Assembly (NCBI GenBank): GCA_026770575.1
Contig: MU657504.1
Location: forward strand, 26,602 to 56,152
From: Pelagophyceae sp. CCMP2097
Taxonomy: Eukaryota; Sar; Pelagophyceae
Direction: 5' to 3'
Length of the DNA: 29,551 bases
The notes under the pieces were generated by a model. It was not told the DNA's origin and made no database searches. It was given only the letters and a program-made list of their open reading frames with translations. Both the position numbers and the translations under genes were made by a program. Positions 1 through 9,873 of this stretch are shown piece by piece (within the stretch, counting starts at the first letter, position 1; the number at the start of each line of letters is the position of its first letter).

Positions 1-379
1 GAAAAAATAAATAGCTCAATAAGAAATAAAATAATAAAAATAAACATAAGGAGGATTTGAAAATTCAGCGATTAGTTAAATAATTTCAATTATTTACGTG
101 GGCATTGCAATGGGATTTGGCTGTATCCTTCGGGTCCTCCGTGTGCCTCCGGTCGCGCTCTTGTAATATCTCTTCTGAGGATTAGGAATTCCTACATGTA
201 CAGGGATGTCGTCTGAGGAATATATAGAAAACCCGATTTCGCCGTCCTCCTCGAGAAACGATCGGATTCTCAGAGCGTCGACGCGCGCCGTCCCCGCGGG
301 TTCGCCGTATACCTCGCGCGCCGCGCTGTAAACGTCGGCGCCGCGCTCCGGTCTCCGGTGCGCCGGCAGCTCGAGGGCC
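1..379. other. Intergenic left edge; AT-rich then GC-rich
   Basis: The first about 100 bases are strongly AT-rich (runs of AAATAAAA type), unlike the GC-rich genes that follow. I see no coding exon here that I would defend; the open frames on the minus strand are arginine-rich and look like frame shadows. Positions 122-168 carry one copy of a dispersed repeat whose second copy lies at 22262-22314 (listed separately). The GC-rich part just before 380 is the likely promoter and 5' leader region of the plus-strand gene starting there. Confidence 0.5.
122..168 (+). repeat. Dispersed repeat, copy 1 (partner at 22262-22314)
   Basis: TGTATCCTTCG, then GGGTCCTCCGTGTGCCTC, then CGCGCTCTTGTAAT occur in this order here and again at 22262-22314. 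The copies differ by small insertions: the far copy has about 10 extra bases after the first block, and this copy has a few extra bases (CGGT) before the third. They are about 22 kb apart in the same orientation. The function is unknown; it could be a piece of a mobile element or a conserved noncoding element. Confidence 0.7.
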
Positions 380-1104
380 ATGGCGGGTCTCGTGTGCTCC
401 AAATGGGCCAACGGCGCTTCGGCCGACGACGCTTCGGCCGACGAGGCGCTGGGCCGCGCGGACCGCAGTGCGGAGCGGCTCGTCGGCGACGCGGGTCGGC
501 GACGCGGAGCGCCGCCTCTCGACGCCCACGGGCCGCCGCTCGACACGCGCGACCGGCTGCAACCGTGCGCCGACACCGCGCCGGCGCCGCCGCGGGCTGC
601 GCAGCCCTCCGCGGAGTACGACGAGCTGCGCCGGTCTCTCACGCAGGCGTGAGGCACCCGTCGTTGCGAGGGGGACTGTCGCCGCCATGCCTCTCAGGGA
701 CGCGTGTCCACCCTCGACGCGGTCCCTGCCGCCAGGCGCGCGCGCGGCGACTTCCTCGCGCGCGAAGCCAAGGCGACGATCGACGAGATGAAGCGCGTGA
801 GTCTCCGACGTTGGACGCGGTCGTCGCTCGACTCTTGTGGACGTCGTCATGGACGCGGGCGCCTGCAGAAGTCGTCGTGGAAACCGCGGGCGCCGACGCC
901 CGCGCGTCGCAGGCGCGTCGGCCTGCGCCGCAGGGTCTGTCGCCGCCCGCGGTTGCGGCGACTGCGCAGGCGCTGCACCTCGATCCTAACGCGACGCTCT
1001 GTGCCGCAATCGCAGCGCAAATCGACGCAGAGCTCGGCCTCGACAACGACGACGAAGGCACGCCGCGGTCCGTCACCGCCACACCGCCGATGCCTCCGTC
1101 ATGA
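380..1104 (+). CDS. Unrecognised small protein gene, three exons
   Basis: Product not recognised. Exon 1 is 380-648, starting at an ATG and reading MAGLVCSKWANG, with an acidic, alanine-rich stretch. It ends at a GTGAGG donor (649). Exon 2, about 736-796, encodes a helical, charged segment (DFLAREAKATIDEMKR) and ends at GTGAGT (797). Exon 3 is in the frame reading AQALHLDPNATLCAAIAAQI and stops at 1102-1104. Several in-frame acceptors (exon start 913, 934 or 970) are compatible with the splice phase, so the middle of the protein is uncertain. The exon 2 acceptor at 735 is chosen because the nearer one at 697 would shift the frame to an early stop. The gene converges on eS6, 156 bases away. 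No domain, signal peptide or membrane span is obvious; it could be a small helical nuclear or cytosolic protein. That a gene exists is likely, its exact structure less so. Confidence 0.5.
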
Positions 1105-1260
1105 CGGCCGTCAAAATCATCAGCCGCTCTTCATAATCCAAAGCGCACCGCCTCCACTGAGTCTCTAGCCGATGGTGGGTCCTGCCCTCGCGCGTCGTCG
1201 TCGGGTCATGGGTGGTGTGTGTATTTCTGTTAGTACCCCGGGCATCCCGGCGGTGCCGGT

Positions 1261-1998
1261 TTACACGACGGGCTCGGCGGGCTCGGCCTTGGACTTGCGC
1301 GAGGAGCGGCGCTTCGACACCGCCGACCGTCGGGCATCCTTCGACTCCTGGATGCGGAGCGTCTTGACGCGGTTGTATTCCGAGGCGTCGCGCTTGGTCT
1401 TCTCGATCTGCGCCATCTTGGCGGCCTTGCGGTGGCGCTTGCGCTGCAGCATGAGCGGCGTCACCAGGCGCTGGATCTTAGGGCGCTTCGTCACCGTCTT
1501 GCCCTTCTTCTCAAAGGTGCGCGCGATGACGTACTTGCGCGGGTCATCGGCCTTGGCAAGCGCAAAGAGCTTGCGGATCTTGTTGGCGCGCTTGGGGCCG
1601 AGGCGCACGGGCACCTGAGCGTCCGTAAGGCCGACCACGTCAGCGTCGCCCTGCTTCACGACGACGAGGTTAAGCACAGCGAGGTCCGCGCCGACGATGC
1701 AGCCGCGCACGGACTTGCGCTTGCGCTCGCCCGCGCGGCGCTGGCGGTAGCACGTGGCGCCCGCGCGCAGCAGCAGGCGCACGCGGTGGTTGCAGAGCAC
1801 GCCCTGCTTCATCGGGAAGCCCTGCTTGTCATTGCCGCCCGAGATGCGGAAGACGTAGCCCTTGAACTCCTCGCCGAGCGCCTCGCCGTCGACCTCCTGC
1901 GAGATGCGGCGCTCGTACAGGGCGCGCAGCTTCTTCTCGTCGTCAATCTCGATCATCTTCTGCTGGCCAGTGGCCGGCGACGCGATGTTGAGCTTCAT
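1261..1998 (-). CDS. RPS6: 40S ribosomal protein S6 (eS6)
   Basis: Single-exon gene for a 245-residue protein, close to the roughly 249 residues usual for eS6, a component of the cytosolic small ribosomal subunit. The start [11 protein letters not shown] matches the invariant family N-terminus (MKLNI.FPATG), which fixes the ATG at 1996-1998 although the frame stays open upstream. Family landmarks follow in order: [44 protein letters not shown] and [15 protein letters not shown]. The C-terminus keeps a basic serine cluster ([10 protein letters not shown]) like the TOR/S6-kinase phosphorylation tail, so growth-dependent phosphorylation is plausible but inferred. The stop TAA is at 1261-1263. 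It lies 3' of the large leucine-rich-repeat gene on the same strand and converges on the small gene to its left. Identification is secure. Confidence 0.98.
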   Translation of the reverse strand: MKLNIASPATGQQKMIEIDDEKKLRALYERRISQEVDGEALGEEFKGYVFRISGGNDKQGFPMKQGVLCNHRVRLLLRAGATCYRQRRAGERKRKSVRGCIVGADLAVLNLVVVKQGDADVVGLTDAQVPVRLGPKRANKIRKLFALAKADDPRKYVIARTFEKKGKTVTKRPKIQRLVTPLMLQRKRHRKAAKMAQIEKTKRDASEYNRVKTLRIQESKDARRSAVSKRRSSRKSKAEPAEPVV

Positions 1999-2294
1999 GG
2001 CGAAGGACCTAGCGACGCTAACGACCTGGAGCTGCAGACGATGCGGCCTTGGAGGGACTTTAGAGGCAGTCGGCGAGGATCTGGCGACAGCAACAAAACG
2101 GACCTCAAAATTAACGGCCGCGGGAGAAAGTACAGTATTGTGCAAGGTCTCCGACGCTCCGCGCGACTCGGAGGCTCCTGGCTCCGGAAGGCGCCGCCTC
2201 GACGCGCGTCAAGGAGCAACCATCGCCCGATGCATTCCACGCGGTGTGGGCAGGCCCGCTGCGCCGGTGTTGACTCGGGCCGTCGGCAATTGAT

Positions 2295-5200
2295 TTAGGC
2301 GACATGGAGTTTAGTACCGAAGAGCGAGAGGAGGTTTCGCTCCCAGAGCACCTCCCGGTCGCAGAGCGCGTTGCCGCGGACGTCGAGGCTTTTAAGCGCG
2401 CCGCGCGCGAGGACAAGCGGCCTTAGAGCGAGCGTGGAGAGGATGCGGTTCGACGACAAGTCGAGCGCCGTCAAGTTCACAAGATGCTCCAGGAAGCCGC
2501 TACAAGCGCGGTCGAGGACGGCGCACGACAAGGGATTTAAAAGGCGCGATGAGGGCACGACTCACGCCCACTTGAGCCGGTTGCCCGCGAGGTTGAGCGA
2601 GACGAGGCTCGCCGGCAGCCTCTCCGGCGCCGCGTCCAAACAGTTCCTATCGAACGTGCGCCATCGGGCGGCGGTGCAACGCGCCACCGCGCCCCCGGAT
2701 GCGCACCCGGAGAGGTCGAGGTGGCGGAGCGGCAGGTTTGCGAGCGTTTTTTCGAGCACGTGGCCAAGCGCCGGCCCGAGGCCGAGCGAGACGAGCGCGA
2801 CGAAGCGCGGCGCCGCGACGCCGAGGCAGGCGACGCACGCCGCCTCGCAGCGCTGCGCGTCGCCTGGTTCGTCGCCCGCGGCGCCGCTGCAGCGGCGCAC
2901 GGTGACGGCGACGACGGACGCCGGCGCGGCGTCGAAAGCGTCGAAAGCGTTTTCGTCGACGGGCCGGAGCGGCAATTCGACAGCGTGCTCGATGGCGCAG
3001 AAAGCGACTTTGGCGCCGTCGACGACGACGCGCCACGCGTCAGACCCGGCGACTGCGCGAGTCCATGGGCGCAGCGAGTAGTCGTCGGCCGCGTCCGCTG
3101 CGTCGTAGCGCGCCGGCCGGCGAGGCGAGGCCCGCCGACTTGAAGCGGTGTCGTCGAAAATGCCCGCGGTCGCGTTCGCCGGGATCGGCGCAGCGCGGGC
3201 GCGCGTGGGCGCCGCGCCCCGCGCAGGAGGACCCGCTCGGCGGCTCGGAGGCGGCGACGACGCAAGAGGCGTCCCCCCTCGGGCAGCCGCGGGCGCCCGC
3301 TGCGCCGCGCCGGTCTGTCCGCCGTCGGCGGACCGCAGCGGGCGCGGCTTTGGGCCCGCTCCAACGGCCTCGCCGTCCGCCGCGCCGGGCGGACGCCGGG
3401 CCGCGGCCGGCGCGGACGAATTTTGTTCGGCGGACCATTGCGCAAAGCTCATCGGCTCGTCGCCGCGTTCGGCATCCGGCGGGGCCTTTGCTGGCGCCTT
3501 GGCCGGGGACTTTGCCGGCGCCCTGACTGGCACCGGAGCCTTTGCCGCCGGCCGTGCCGGGGCCGTAGCCTTCACCACCGGCCGCGCTTGGCTACCGGAC
3601 GTCGCAGCGCGGCCTGCTGCGGCGGTGGTCGTCGAGGCGCGCGCAGTGCCGCCCGGCGTCCTGGCGCCGCGCGCGCCGCGCGCCGACGCGTCGAGGCGTG
3701 TCGTGAACTGGTCAAAGCTCAAGGTTGCCTCGGGCGCGCGGCCGCCCAGCTGCCGAGCCAAGACGAGCGCGATCTTCGCCGCGGCCGGCGCCGCCCTAGC
3801 GCCGCGCGGCGGCGTTTCGGCCGCCAGCATGGGCGACGCGGCGCGCTGCCGCGCCGGCCGCGGAGGCGTGCGGTGGCGTGCGTCGGACGCTATCGCCTCG
3901 CGTCGCGCGTCGAGGAACTCTGGCACCGCCGCCTTTCGGATGTTTCGCCGCCGGCCGTCTTCGCCCGTCGCCCGGCCGCGCGGTCCGATTCGCATGTTCG
4001 GACTCCCGTTGCCCAGGCCGTCGCGCCCGTCGCCGCGGCGCCGCAGCGACGCCGGCGACCGGCGCGACGACGATGTCATCGACGCTTCGTCGTACGCGCC
4101 GGTGCCGCGCCGCGGCGACTGCCGCCGCCCGCGCAGCGGCGAGATCGCCGCAGCGCTCGTCGGGCTCCCTCCAGCGCTCGTCGGCGACGCCGCAGCGCTC
4201 GTCGGCGACGCCGCAGCGCTCGTCGGTGACGCCGGCGGCCGCGGACTGCTCTGAGGCGAGCACAGGGGGCGCTGCGCGCCACCGTCGTGGCGGCCCTGCT
4301 CCCTCGGCGGCGCGGGCCTCGGCGACGTGCCGCCGTCCGCGGCGTCCGTTGGCGAGCCGGCGGCTTGGCGGCCCGTCGGCGAGGGGTCGCGGCCTGTCGG
4401 CGATCCCCCAGCGAAGCCGACGTGCGGCGGCGGCTGCGGCGGCGCGCCGGAAGCGGCCCGGGACGGCGACAGCGATCCCCCGGCGCGCCGCTGCCGGGCC
4501 GACGCCGCCGTCCAGTCGTACTCGTGGCCGTCGTCGGGGCGGACTCGCAACGGGCTCCCGTGCTGGAGCCCTTGGGAACCGGAGCGAAAGCTCGGCGAGG
4601 ACGAGCGCGCCTCGTCCCGCCGCCGCGCCGCCGACGCCGAAGTCCAGTCGTACTCGTGCCGGTCGCCGATGTCGTACGACCGCCCGCGCCGGAGGCCGTC
4701 TTCGGAACCGACAAAGCTAAAAGTGCTCGCCTCGCCGCGGCCCGTCGGGCTGCCGCTGCCGAAGCCGACGGGCGACGGGGGCCTGCCGACGGGCGACGAA
4801 GCCCTTCGGGGCGACGCGCTCAACTCCGAGTCGCGCCTCGAGCCGACGGAACTGCGAGGCCCGACGGGGCGAAAGAAGCTCGGTTCTCCGCGGCCCGTCG
4901 GAGTGCCGCTGCCAAAGCCGACGGGCGACGACGGTCGCCGAGGCGACGCGCTCCGTTCAGAGGCAGCCCGAGTCGAGTCGACGGAAGCGCGAGGTCTGAC
5001 AGAGTGGAAAACGCTCGGTTCTCCGCGGCCCGTCGGAGTGCCGCTGCCGAAGCCGACGGGCGACGGCGGCCTTCGGAGCGATGCGCTTCGTTCAGAAGCG
5101 GTCGAGCCGACGGAAGCGCGAGGCCAGACAGGGCGGCCGCGGGAGACGCTCGGCTCGCCACGACCAGTGTGGCAGTTGCTGCCAAAGGCGACGCACGACG

Positions 5201-7332
5201 GCGCCCTTTTGGGAGACGCGCTCCGCTCCGAGCCGGTCTTCGTCATTTCGACGTAACAGCGCGGCACGACGGAAAAGCCCGGCGCTTCGCGGGCCGACCG
5301 GCTTCCGTCGCCTAAGGCGACGGGCGCCGGCGGCCTCCGCGGGGATGCGCTCCGGGACCTCGCGCTCTGCACCGAGCCGTGCCTCGAGTCGACGGAGCGG
5401 GAAGAGCCGCGCGGCGGCGGCGCTTCGAGCGACGGCCGCGCCGTCCGGCGAGAAGACGCCGTCAGCGACGCAGTCGGCGGCGGGGCGAAGGTCGGCGCCG
5501 GCCGCTTCTTCACCTACGTCACAAGCGCCCGCACCGTGCAAACGATATGGAGTGTTCGCCCTCTTGGAGAATACGGCATCTCGACGGTGGAAGGACACAT
5601 CCTGACGGTGGAAGAACTCACCTTCTTCGTCTTCGTCGGTGTCGTCATCGTCGTCGCACTCGGCTCTTCCTGGGCGACTCGATAGCCGCCGCCGCCGTCG
5701 GCGTCGCCTTTTTCGCCTTCGTCGTCGCCGTCATCATCCTCCGAGAAATAAAAGTCGACGTCGTCGACGATGGCGCGGCGATGCGACTCGCGCGCCACGG
5801 CGCCGCGGGAGGCGTCGTCGGACGGCGCCGCGCCGGCGTCGCTGGAAAACGCTGAGCCTCTTGATATCTCGTGGCCCGTAGGTGCACCGTCGTCCAAAGG
5901 CAGTCTGTCTCTGCGGCCCTCCTGAGAAGCCTCGCCGTCTTCTCGGCTTAACCGTCGTCCTTCGTCGTCCGACGGCGGTTGGTCTCTGCGGAGCGCCCGA
6001 GGGACATCGCCGCCGGCGTTGTCGTGGCTGAACTGTCGACCTCTTTCGTCCGACGGCAGCCGATCTCTGCTGAGCGCCCGAGGGGCATCGCCGCCGTCTT
6101 CTTGGTTAAGCCGTCGTCCTCTGTCGTCCCACGGCGGTTGGTCTCTGCGGCCCTCCTGAGGAGCCTCGCCGTCGTCGCCGCCGAACCGTCGTCCTCCTTC
6201 GTCCCATGGTGGTTGGTCTCTGCGGCCCTCCTGGAGGGCCTCGCCGTCGTCGTCGCGGTCGGACCGTCGTCCTCCGTCGTGGCCCTTCGTCGGACGATTA
6301 TCCGACGGCAGCTGGTCTCTGCGGCCCTCGCGAAGGTTTCTGGTGCCGTCATCGCGGCTCGGTCGTCTTCTTCCGTCGTCGCGGCTCGGCCGGTCGCGGC
6401 TCGGCCACGTGTCGTCGCGGCCGTCATCGCTGCCGTCGCCACGGCAGTCGCGGAGGCTGGAAAGTTCCGTCTCCCGGCTCGCGGCGAGGGGAAGGTCCCG
6501 GCTCGCGGCAAACTCGAAATCCAGGCTCGCGCGCGGGCGGCCGCCGCCGCCCGTGGCTTCGCCGCCGCCGTCGTCGTCGTCGCTCTCGGCGCGGCGTCGG
6601 CCCCACCCGAAGCCCCACGAACCGGGCGGCGGGTCCGCGCCTCGCGCGGCGGCCTGGGGCGACCTTGGGCTCGTCGGCTTGCGCAGCGTCTCCGCCGCGA
6701 GTGCGAGCGACTCTGCGGAAAGGCGGACGGCTTCCTCGACCGACTCGTAGCTAATCGACCCCACGTGCCGCGCGCCGCCGCCGGCCCAGCGGCCGGGAGA
6801 CCGCCCGTGGGGAGTGGTGCCCGTGATGTGCTGGTCGTAGTCGTCAGAGTGCCCGTCGGAAGCGCCGCCGCCGAGCCGTCGCCGCGCCAGCGAATCGCCG
6901 CGCCGCCGGCCGCGTCGGCCGCCGCTCGAATGCGCCTCGGACGCGGCGAGGCGCGCGAGCCGCCGGCTGCACGCCGCCACCTACGGCGCCGGTCCTTTGC
7001 GGGCCGGTCTCGAATGGCGCGGGCAACAGCCGTCTCGAAGTGGTCCCGATGCGGCCTGCTGCGTTCGCGCCGGTGCGCACCTCGTCGTCGCTGGACTCGT
7101 CGGACGCGCCGCAGCGGCGGCCATGGATGAGGCGCCGAGACGTTTCTGCAAGCGACGACCAAGCCTGACATAATGCCACCTGCTGCCTACGCAAGACGCG
7201 TCCAGGCTGCGCCGCCAGAGCGTCGCCGGAGCGCGTGTCGCGGCCGCCATACAGCATCCCCGTCTCCACCCGGCCAGAGACGGCCAAGAGACGCCGGACT
7301 TTGCCCTTTGTCGCTCTGCCACGTCGACGCAT
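2295..7332 (-). CDS. Giant low-complexity protein with C-terminal leucine-rich repeats, four exons
   Basis: Exons, in transcription order, are 7332-7081, 6980-5622, 5513-2566 and 2499-2295. All three introns (100, 108 and 66 nt) begin GTGCGC or GTGAGT and end GTAG, and their phases match on both sides, giving about 1587 residues. A second ATG at 7255-7257 would shorten the protein by 25. Most of it is disordered: a run of five or six Asp/Arg-rich repeats of about 27 residues (GRRDQPPWD type) in exon 2; about five Ser/Pro/Arg repeats of 36-45 residues (SASPRRP..VGFGSGTPTGRGEPS type) in exon 3; two HEYDW motifs; and four ASPTSAA units. Only the last about 250 residues look folded. They contain leucine-rich repeats (LRHLDLSG, LVSLNLAGNRL, LTALDLSSNRI, LKSLDVRGNAL), one of which is completed across the last intron; this supports that splice. 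No membrane span is visible. A cytoskeletal or cilium-type scaffold is possible but is a guess. Confidence 0.85.
4147..4240 (-). repeat. Short in-frame tandem repeat (ASPTSAA)
   Basis: Four near-identical 21-base units within exon 3 of the leucine-rich-repeat gene encode ASPTSAA-type heptads. They are visible on the plus strand as repeated GCAGCGCTCGTCGGCGACGCC. The period is a multiple of three, so unit gain or loss keeps the frame, as expected for a length-variable disordered linker. Confidence 0.75.
4700..5350 (-). repeat. Degenerate coding repeats of about 36-45 residues (SASPRRP..GRGEPS)
   Basis: About five imperfect units in exon 3 of the leucine-rich-repeat gene share the pattern SERSASPRRP, PVGFGSGTPTGRGEPS and PRASVGS. 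The plus strand shows repeated CGGCCCGTCGG and GCCGACGGGCGACG blocks. The SASPRR/SP-rich character suggests multisite phosphorylation by proline-directed or SR kinases, which is inferred. Confidence 0.7.
5890..6330 (-). repeat. Degenerate coding repeats of about 27 residues (GRRDQPPWD)
   Basis: Five to six units in exon 2 of the leucine-rich-repeat gene follow the pattern EGRRDQPPWD..GRR....DGEAPQ and alternate basic and acidic residues. They are arrayed head to tail with about 81-84 bases per unit, so copy number could change without breaking the frame. Confidence 0.7.
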
Positions 7333-7857
7333 TCAGCTCGCGGCTCCAGGCGAGCGCGGCGGGCATGGCCAAGGGGTATGCGACTCGCGCGGCGCGCCGC
7401 AACGGCGCGCCTCCGGCTTGGGATGAACGTCTTTACAGGGAAACCCGCAGCGCTTTCGGCGACCCAATTCTCGCGCGACGCGCTCGCGCTGCGTACGGCT
7501 GCTCAGCACTGCGAGAAGCTTCCTCGAGAGAGGAGCGTATAGGCCCCGGTCCGTCTGCCGCGAGGAATCCTATTATATTTGGATGACTCCGAGGTGCAAT
7601 CGGCCGACTCGTCGGGATGATGCCCACGACGTTGCTCAGGCGCCGACGAGGTCGATGTCCGTCGTGTCTAGCGTGCGAGCGTCGGCGCACGAAGGCTCGT
7701 TGCGGTGACTCACAGTTGTTGAAGTGAAAGTCCCAGTACTCTCGGTTCGGCGGGAGCTGCTCGGCGAGGATTTCGTTGGTCGCGTGCATCGCGCGCGACC
7801 TGCAGCGGCGTCGAGTCACTATGACGGGGTTCCAGCGCATGACGGCAAAAGAGTCGC
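7333..7857. other. Intergenic spacer between two minus-strand genes
   Basis: This 525-base stretch separates the stop of the SR-rich gene (7858) from the upstream-most ATG of the leucine-rich-repeat gene (7332), so it should hold the former's 3' UTR and the latter's promoter. A plus-strand frame from about 7366 (MAKGYATRAARRNG) stays open to 7586 but has no start context, homology or splice partner that I can defend. I see no RNA gene or repeat. Confidence 0.5.
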
Positions 7858-9589
7858 TCACGCGAGGAGCACGTCTTCCGTGGCGGCCTGCCAGTCGGCG
7901 GCCATCTTCTCGCGCTCGGGCGCGACCCAGGCGTGCGTGAGCTTGTTGCCCTGCGCGCGCCAGAGCACGACGGTGTCCGCGGCGGCGCCCTTGACGACGG
8001 CGGCCAGGCCGGGCGCCGCGCCAGCGGCGTAGACGTCGAGGCAGAGCGTCGGCAGCTTTGGGTCCGGGTCGCGGGCCGGGGCGTCGTCGTCGTCGTCGGA
8101 GCCAGCGGCCGAGCCGCCGCCAGATTCCATGTAGAGCCGGAGCTTTGGGGCCGCTTCGTCGAGGCGCGCCGACGCGTGGACGATGGCGTTTACGGCGCGC
8201 GCGCCCGTCATCGTCGCCGGCCGCGCGCCCGCGCGCAGCGCGGCCACCTCGAGGCCCCCATCGGCGAACGCCATTCTCAGGTTCTCGTCGCGCACTTTCG
8301 CGGGCGCGTCCGAGTTGAAGATCTCCAGCACGCGGTCCACGAGCTGCGAGCAGGTGAAGCAAAAGTCCGGCGGCGCCTCGTCCGCCGGCGGCCGCTTCGA
8401 CTTGCGCTTGGGGGCATCGTCGTCGTCGTCCGACGCGGCGCGCGGCGGCGGCGGCGGAGACCGGCCGCGCCGCGGCGGCGACCCGCCCGCCGCGCGGCGG
8501 GGCGCGGGCTCGTCGGCGAAGCGGAGCTGCGCCTTTGGCGGCGCCGGCGGCGCCGGCGCAGTCACGCGGCTCGGCGCGCGCCCCTCGGGCGGCGGCCGCG
8601 CCACGGCCTGCCGCCGAGCTTGCTCGCGCGCTTGCTCGCGCGCGTCGTGGTCGCGTTGCCGCTTGGCCTCGGCGGCGGCGCACGCGAGCTCCATGTCGCG
8701 CAGCTTGCGCTCGGCGACACTCGCTGCCGGGGGCTCCTCGCGCGCCGCTGGGCGCGGCTCCTCCCGCCGCGCGGAGCGCGCCTCGCGCTCCCGCGACGCG
8801 GGCCGTGGCACCTCGCGCCCCCGCCGCGCGGGCGGCGCGCCGCGCCGCGACCGCCTGTCGCGCGAGTCGGAGCGGCTCCGCCTCCGCTTGTCGCGCGAGC
8901 GGCTCCGGCTCCGCTTCCGCCGCGAAGACTTCTTCCGCCGGCTGCTCCGCTTCTTCCGGTCGCGCGACCGACTCGAAGACGAAGATGATGACGATGACGA
9001 CGACGACGACGACGACGACGACCGCGAGCGCCGCCGTTTCTTCTTCTTCGAGTCGGCTTTCGAGTCGCCTTCCGACGCCTTCGTTTTCGATGGCCCCTCG
9101 GCGTTCTTCTCGGCGTCGTCGCCCGGCGCCGCCTCGGCGTCGGCCTCCTCGGGCTCCTCGCCTGCCTCGAGGCCCGCCTCGGGGCCCGCGGCCTTGACCC
9201 AGAGGCCGTTGGCGTTCAACGTCATCTTCTGCTTCCCGGACGGCTTCTGCCGCCGCTGCGCCTCCGTGTCGCGCGACTCGGAGCCCCAGGACCCGAGCAC
9301 CTGCAGGGACGGCGGTCGCGGCCAAAGGACGACCCCCAAACGGACGTCACTCTTCGTCGGTTCCCAAGACGCAGACGCCGCGGCGCACGCCCCAGCCGAC
9401 GGAGCCCTGCTCCCAGCCGCGGTTGACGCCGCCGTCGGCGCCCTTTGGGCCGGCGGCGGCGAGCTTGCGCAGTTCAGTTTTGTCCCGCGCGATGACCAAC
9501 CCATCCCACTGCCGGTGCTTCGCCAGCTTGCCTTCGTCCTGCTCCCACCGCGGCGCCTCCGGGTCCGCCACGGGCACAAACGTCGGCAT
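7858..9589 (-). CDS. SR-rich nuclear protein with folded C-terminal domain, two exons
   Basis: Exon 1 is 9589-9389 and exon 2 is 9300-7858. The 88-nt intron starts GTGCGC and ends CTGCAG, is in phase 0 on both sides, and yields 547 residues. The alternative donor near 9358 would break the frame. The N-terminus begins MPTFVPVADPEAPRWEQDEG and continues to KQKMTLNANGLWVKA. Next come an acidic stretch, a basic KKKKRRR patch, a run of about 18 serines, and a classic RS domain (RSRSRSRD, RRRSRSDSRD) from about residue 170 to 280. A Glu/Arg/Ala-rich helical region and a Pro/Asp-rich linker follow. The last about 150 residues look globular: FCFTCSQLVDRVLEIFNSD, and a C-terminus with TVVLWRAQGNKLTHAWV. 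The RS domain points to pre-mRNA processing in nuclear speckles. The C-terminal domain is weakly reminiscent of an NTF2-like fold, but I do not recognise the family. Confidence 0.85.
8976..9021. repeat. GAC/GAT trinucleotide microsatellite encoding poly-Ser
   Basis: An almost uninterrupted run of GAY triplets on the plus strand reads as TCG/TCA/TCT serine codons on the coding (minus) strand of the SR-rich gene, giving about 18 serines at the start of the RS domain. It is in frame, so slippage would change only serine number. Confidence 0.9.
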
Positions 9590-9873
9590 GGCCGCGCAAG
9601 CTCTCGACCCACGAGAGACCGCTCGCCGAGCTCGGCTTTTTAGGAAATTTTAACGAACAACCGGCCAAGGCCACACTTGAGCCAGAGGCTGGCATTGGTG
9701 CCAGCAGCCTGGCAGGCGACGCGACGCGACGCCGGCACCCAGGCTGGCGGAAGGATGTGAGAAGGAGGTGAGGGGGGGGGTCTTTCTCGTGTTTGGTCTG
9801 TGCGCACGTGCATGGTCGCGGCGAGGTCGTCGGGGTCCTCAGAGGCCGCTGTCGACGGTGTCCACGTCTGTCC

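Noticed and set aside
640..870. Two GC-AG introns in the first gene (donors CAG|GCGTGAGG and AAGC|GCGTGAGT).
   Set aside because: Ordinary GT donors two bases further on (GTGAGG at 649, GTGAGT at 797) work in phase with alternative acceptors, so noncanonical splicing is not needed there.
7433..9325. Long minus-strand frame of 630 codons overlapping the SR-rich gene.
   Set aside because: It is a shifted-frame shadow of the SR-rich exon, dominated by Arg/Ala/Gly, and starts in the intron. The frame encoding the RS domain and the globular C-terminus is the real one.
8183..9643. Plus-strand frame of 486 codons antisense to the SR-rich gene.
   Set aside because: Antisense shadow of GC-rich repetitive coding sequence; its poly-Asp run is the complement of the poly-Ser codons.
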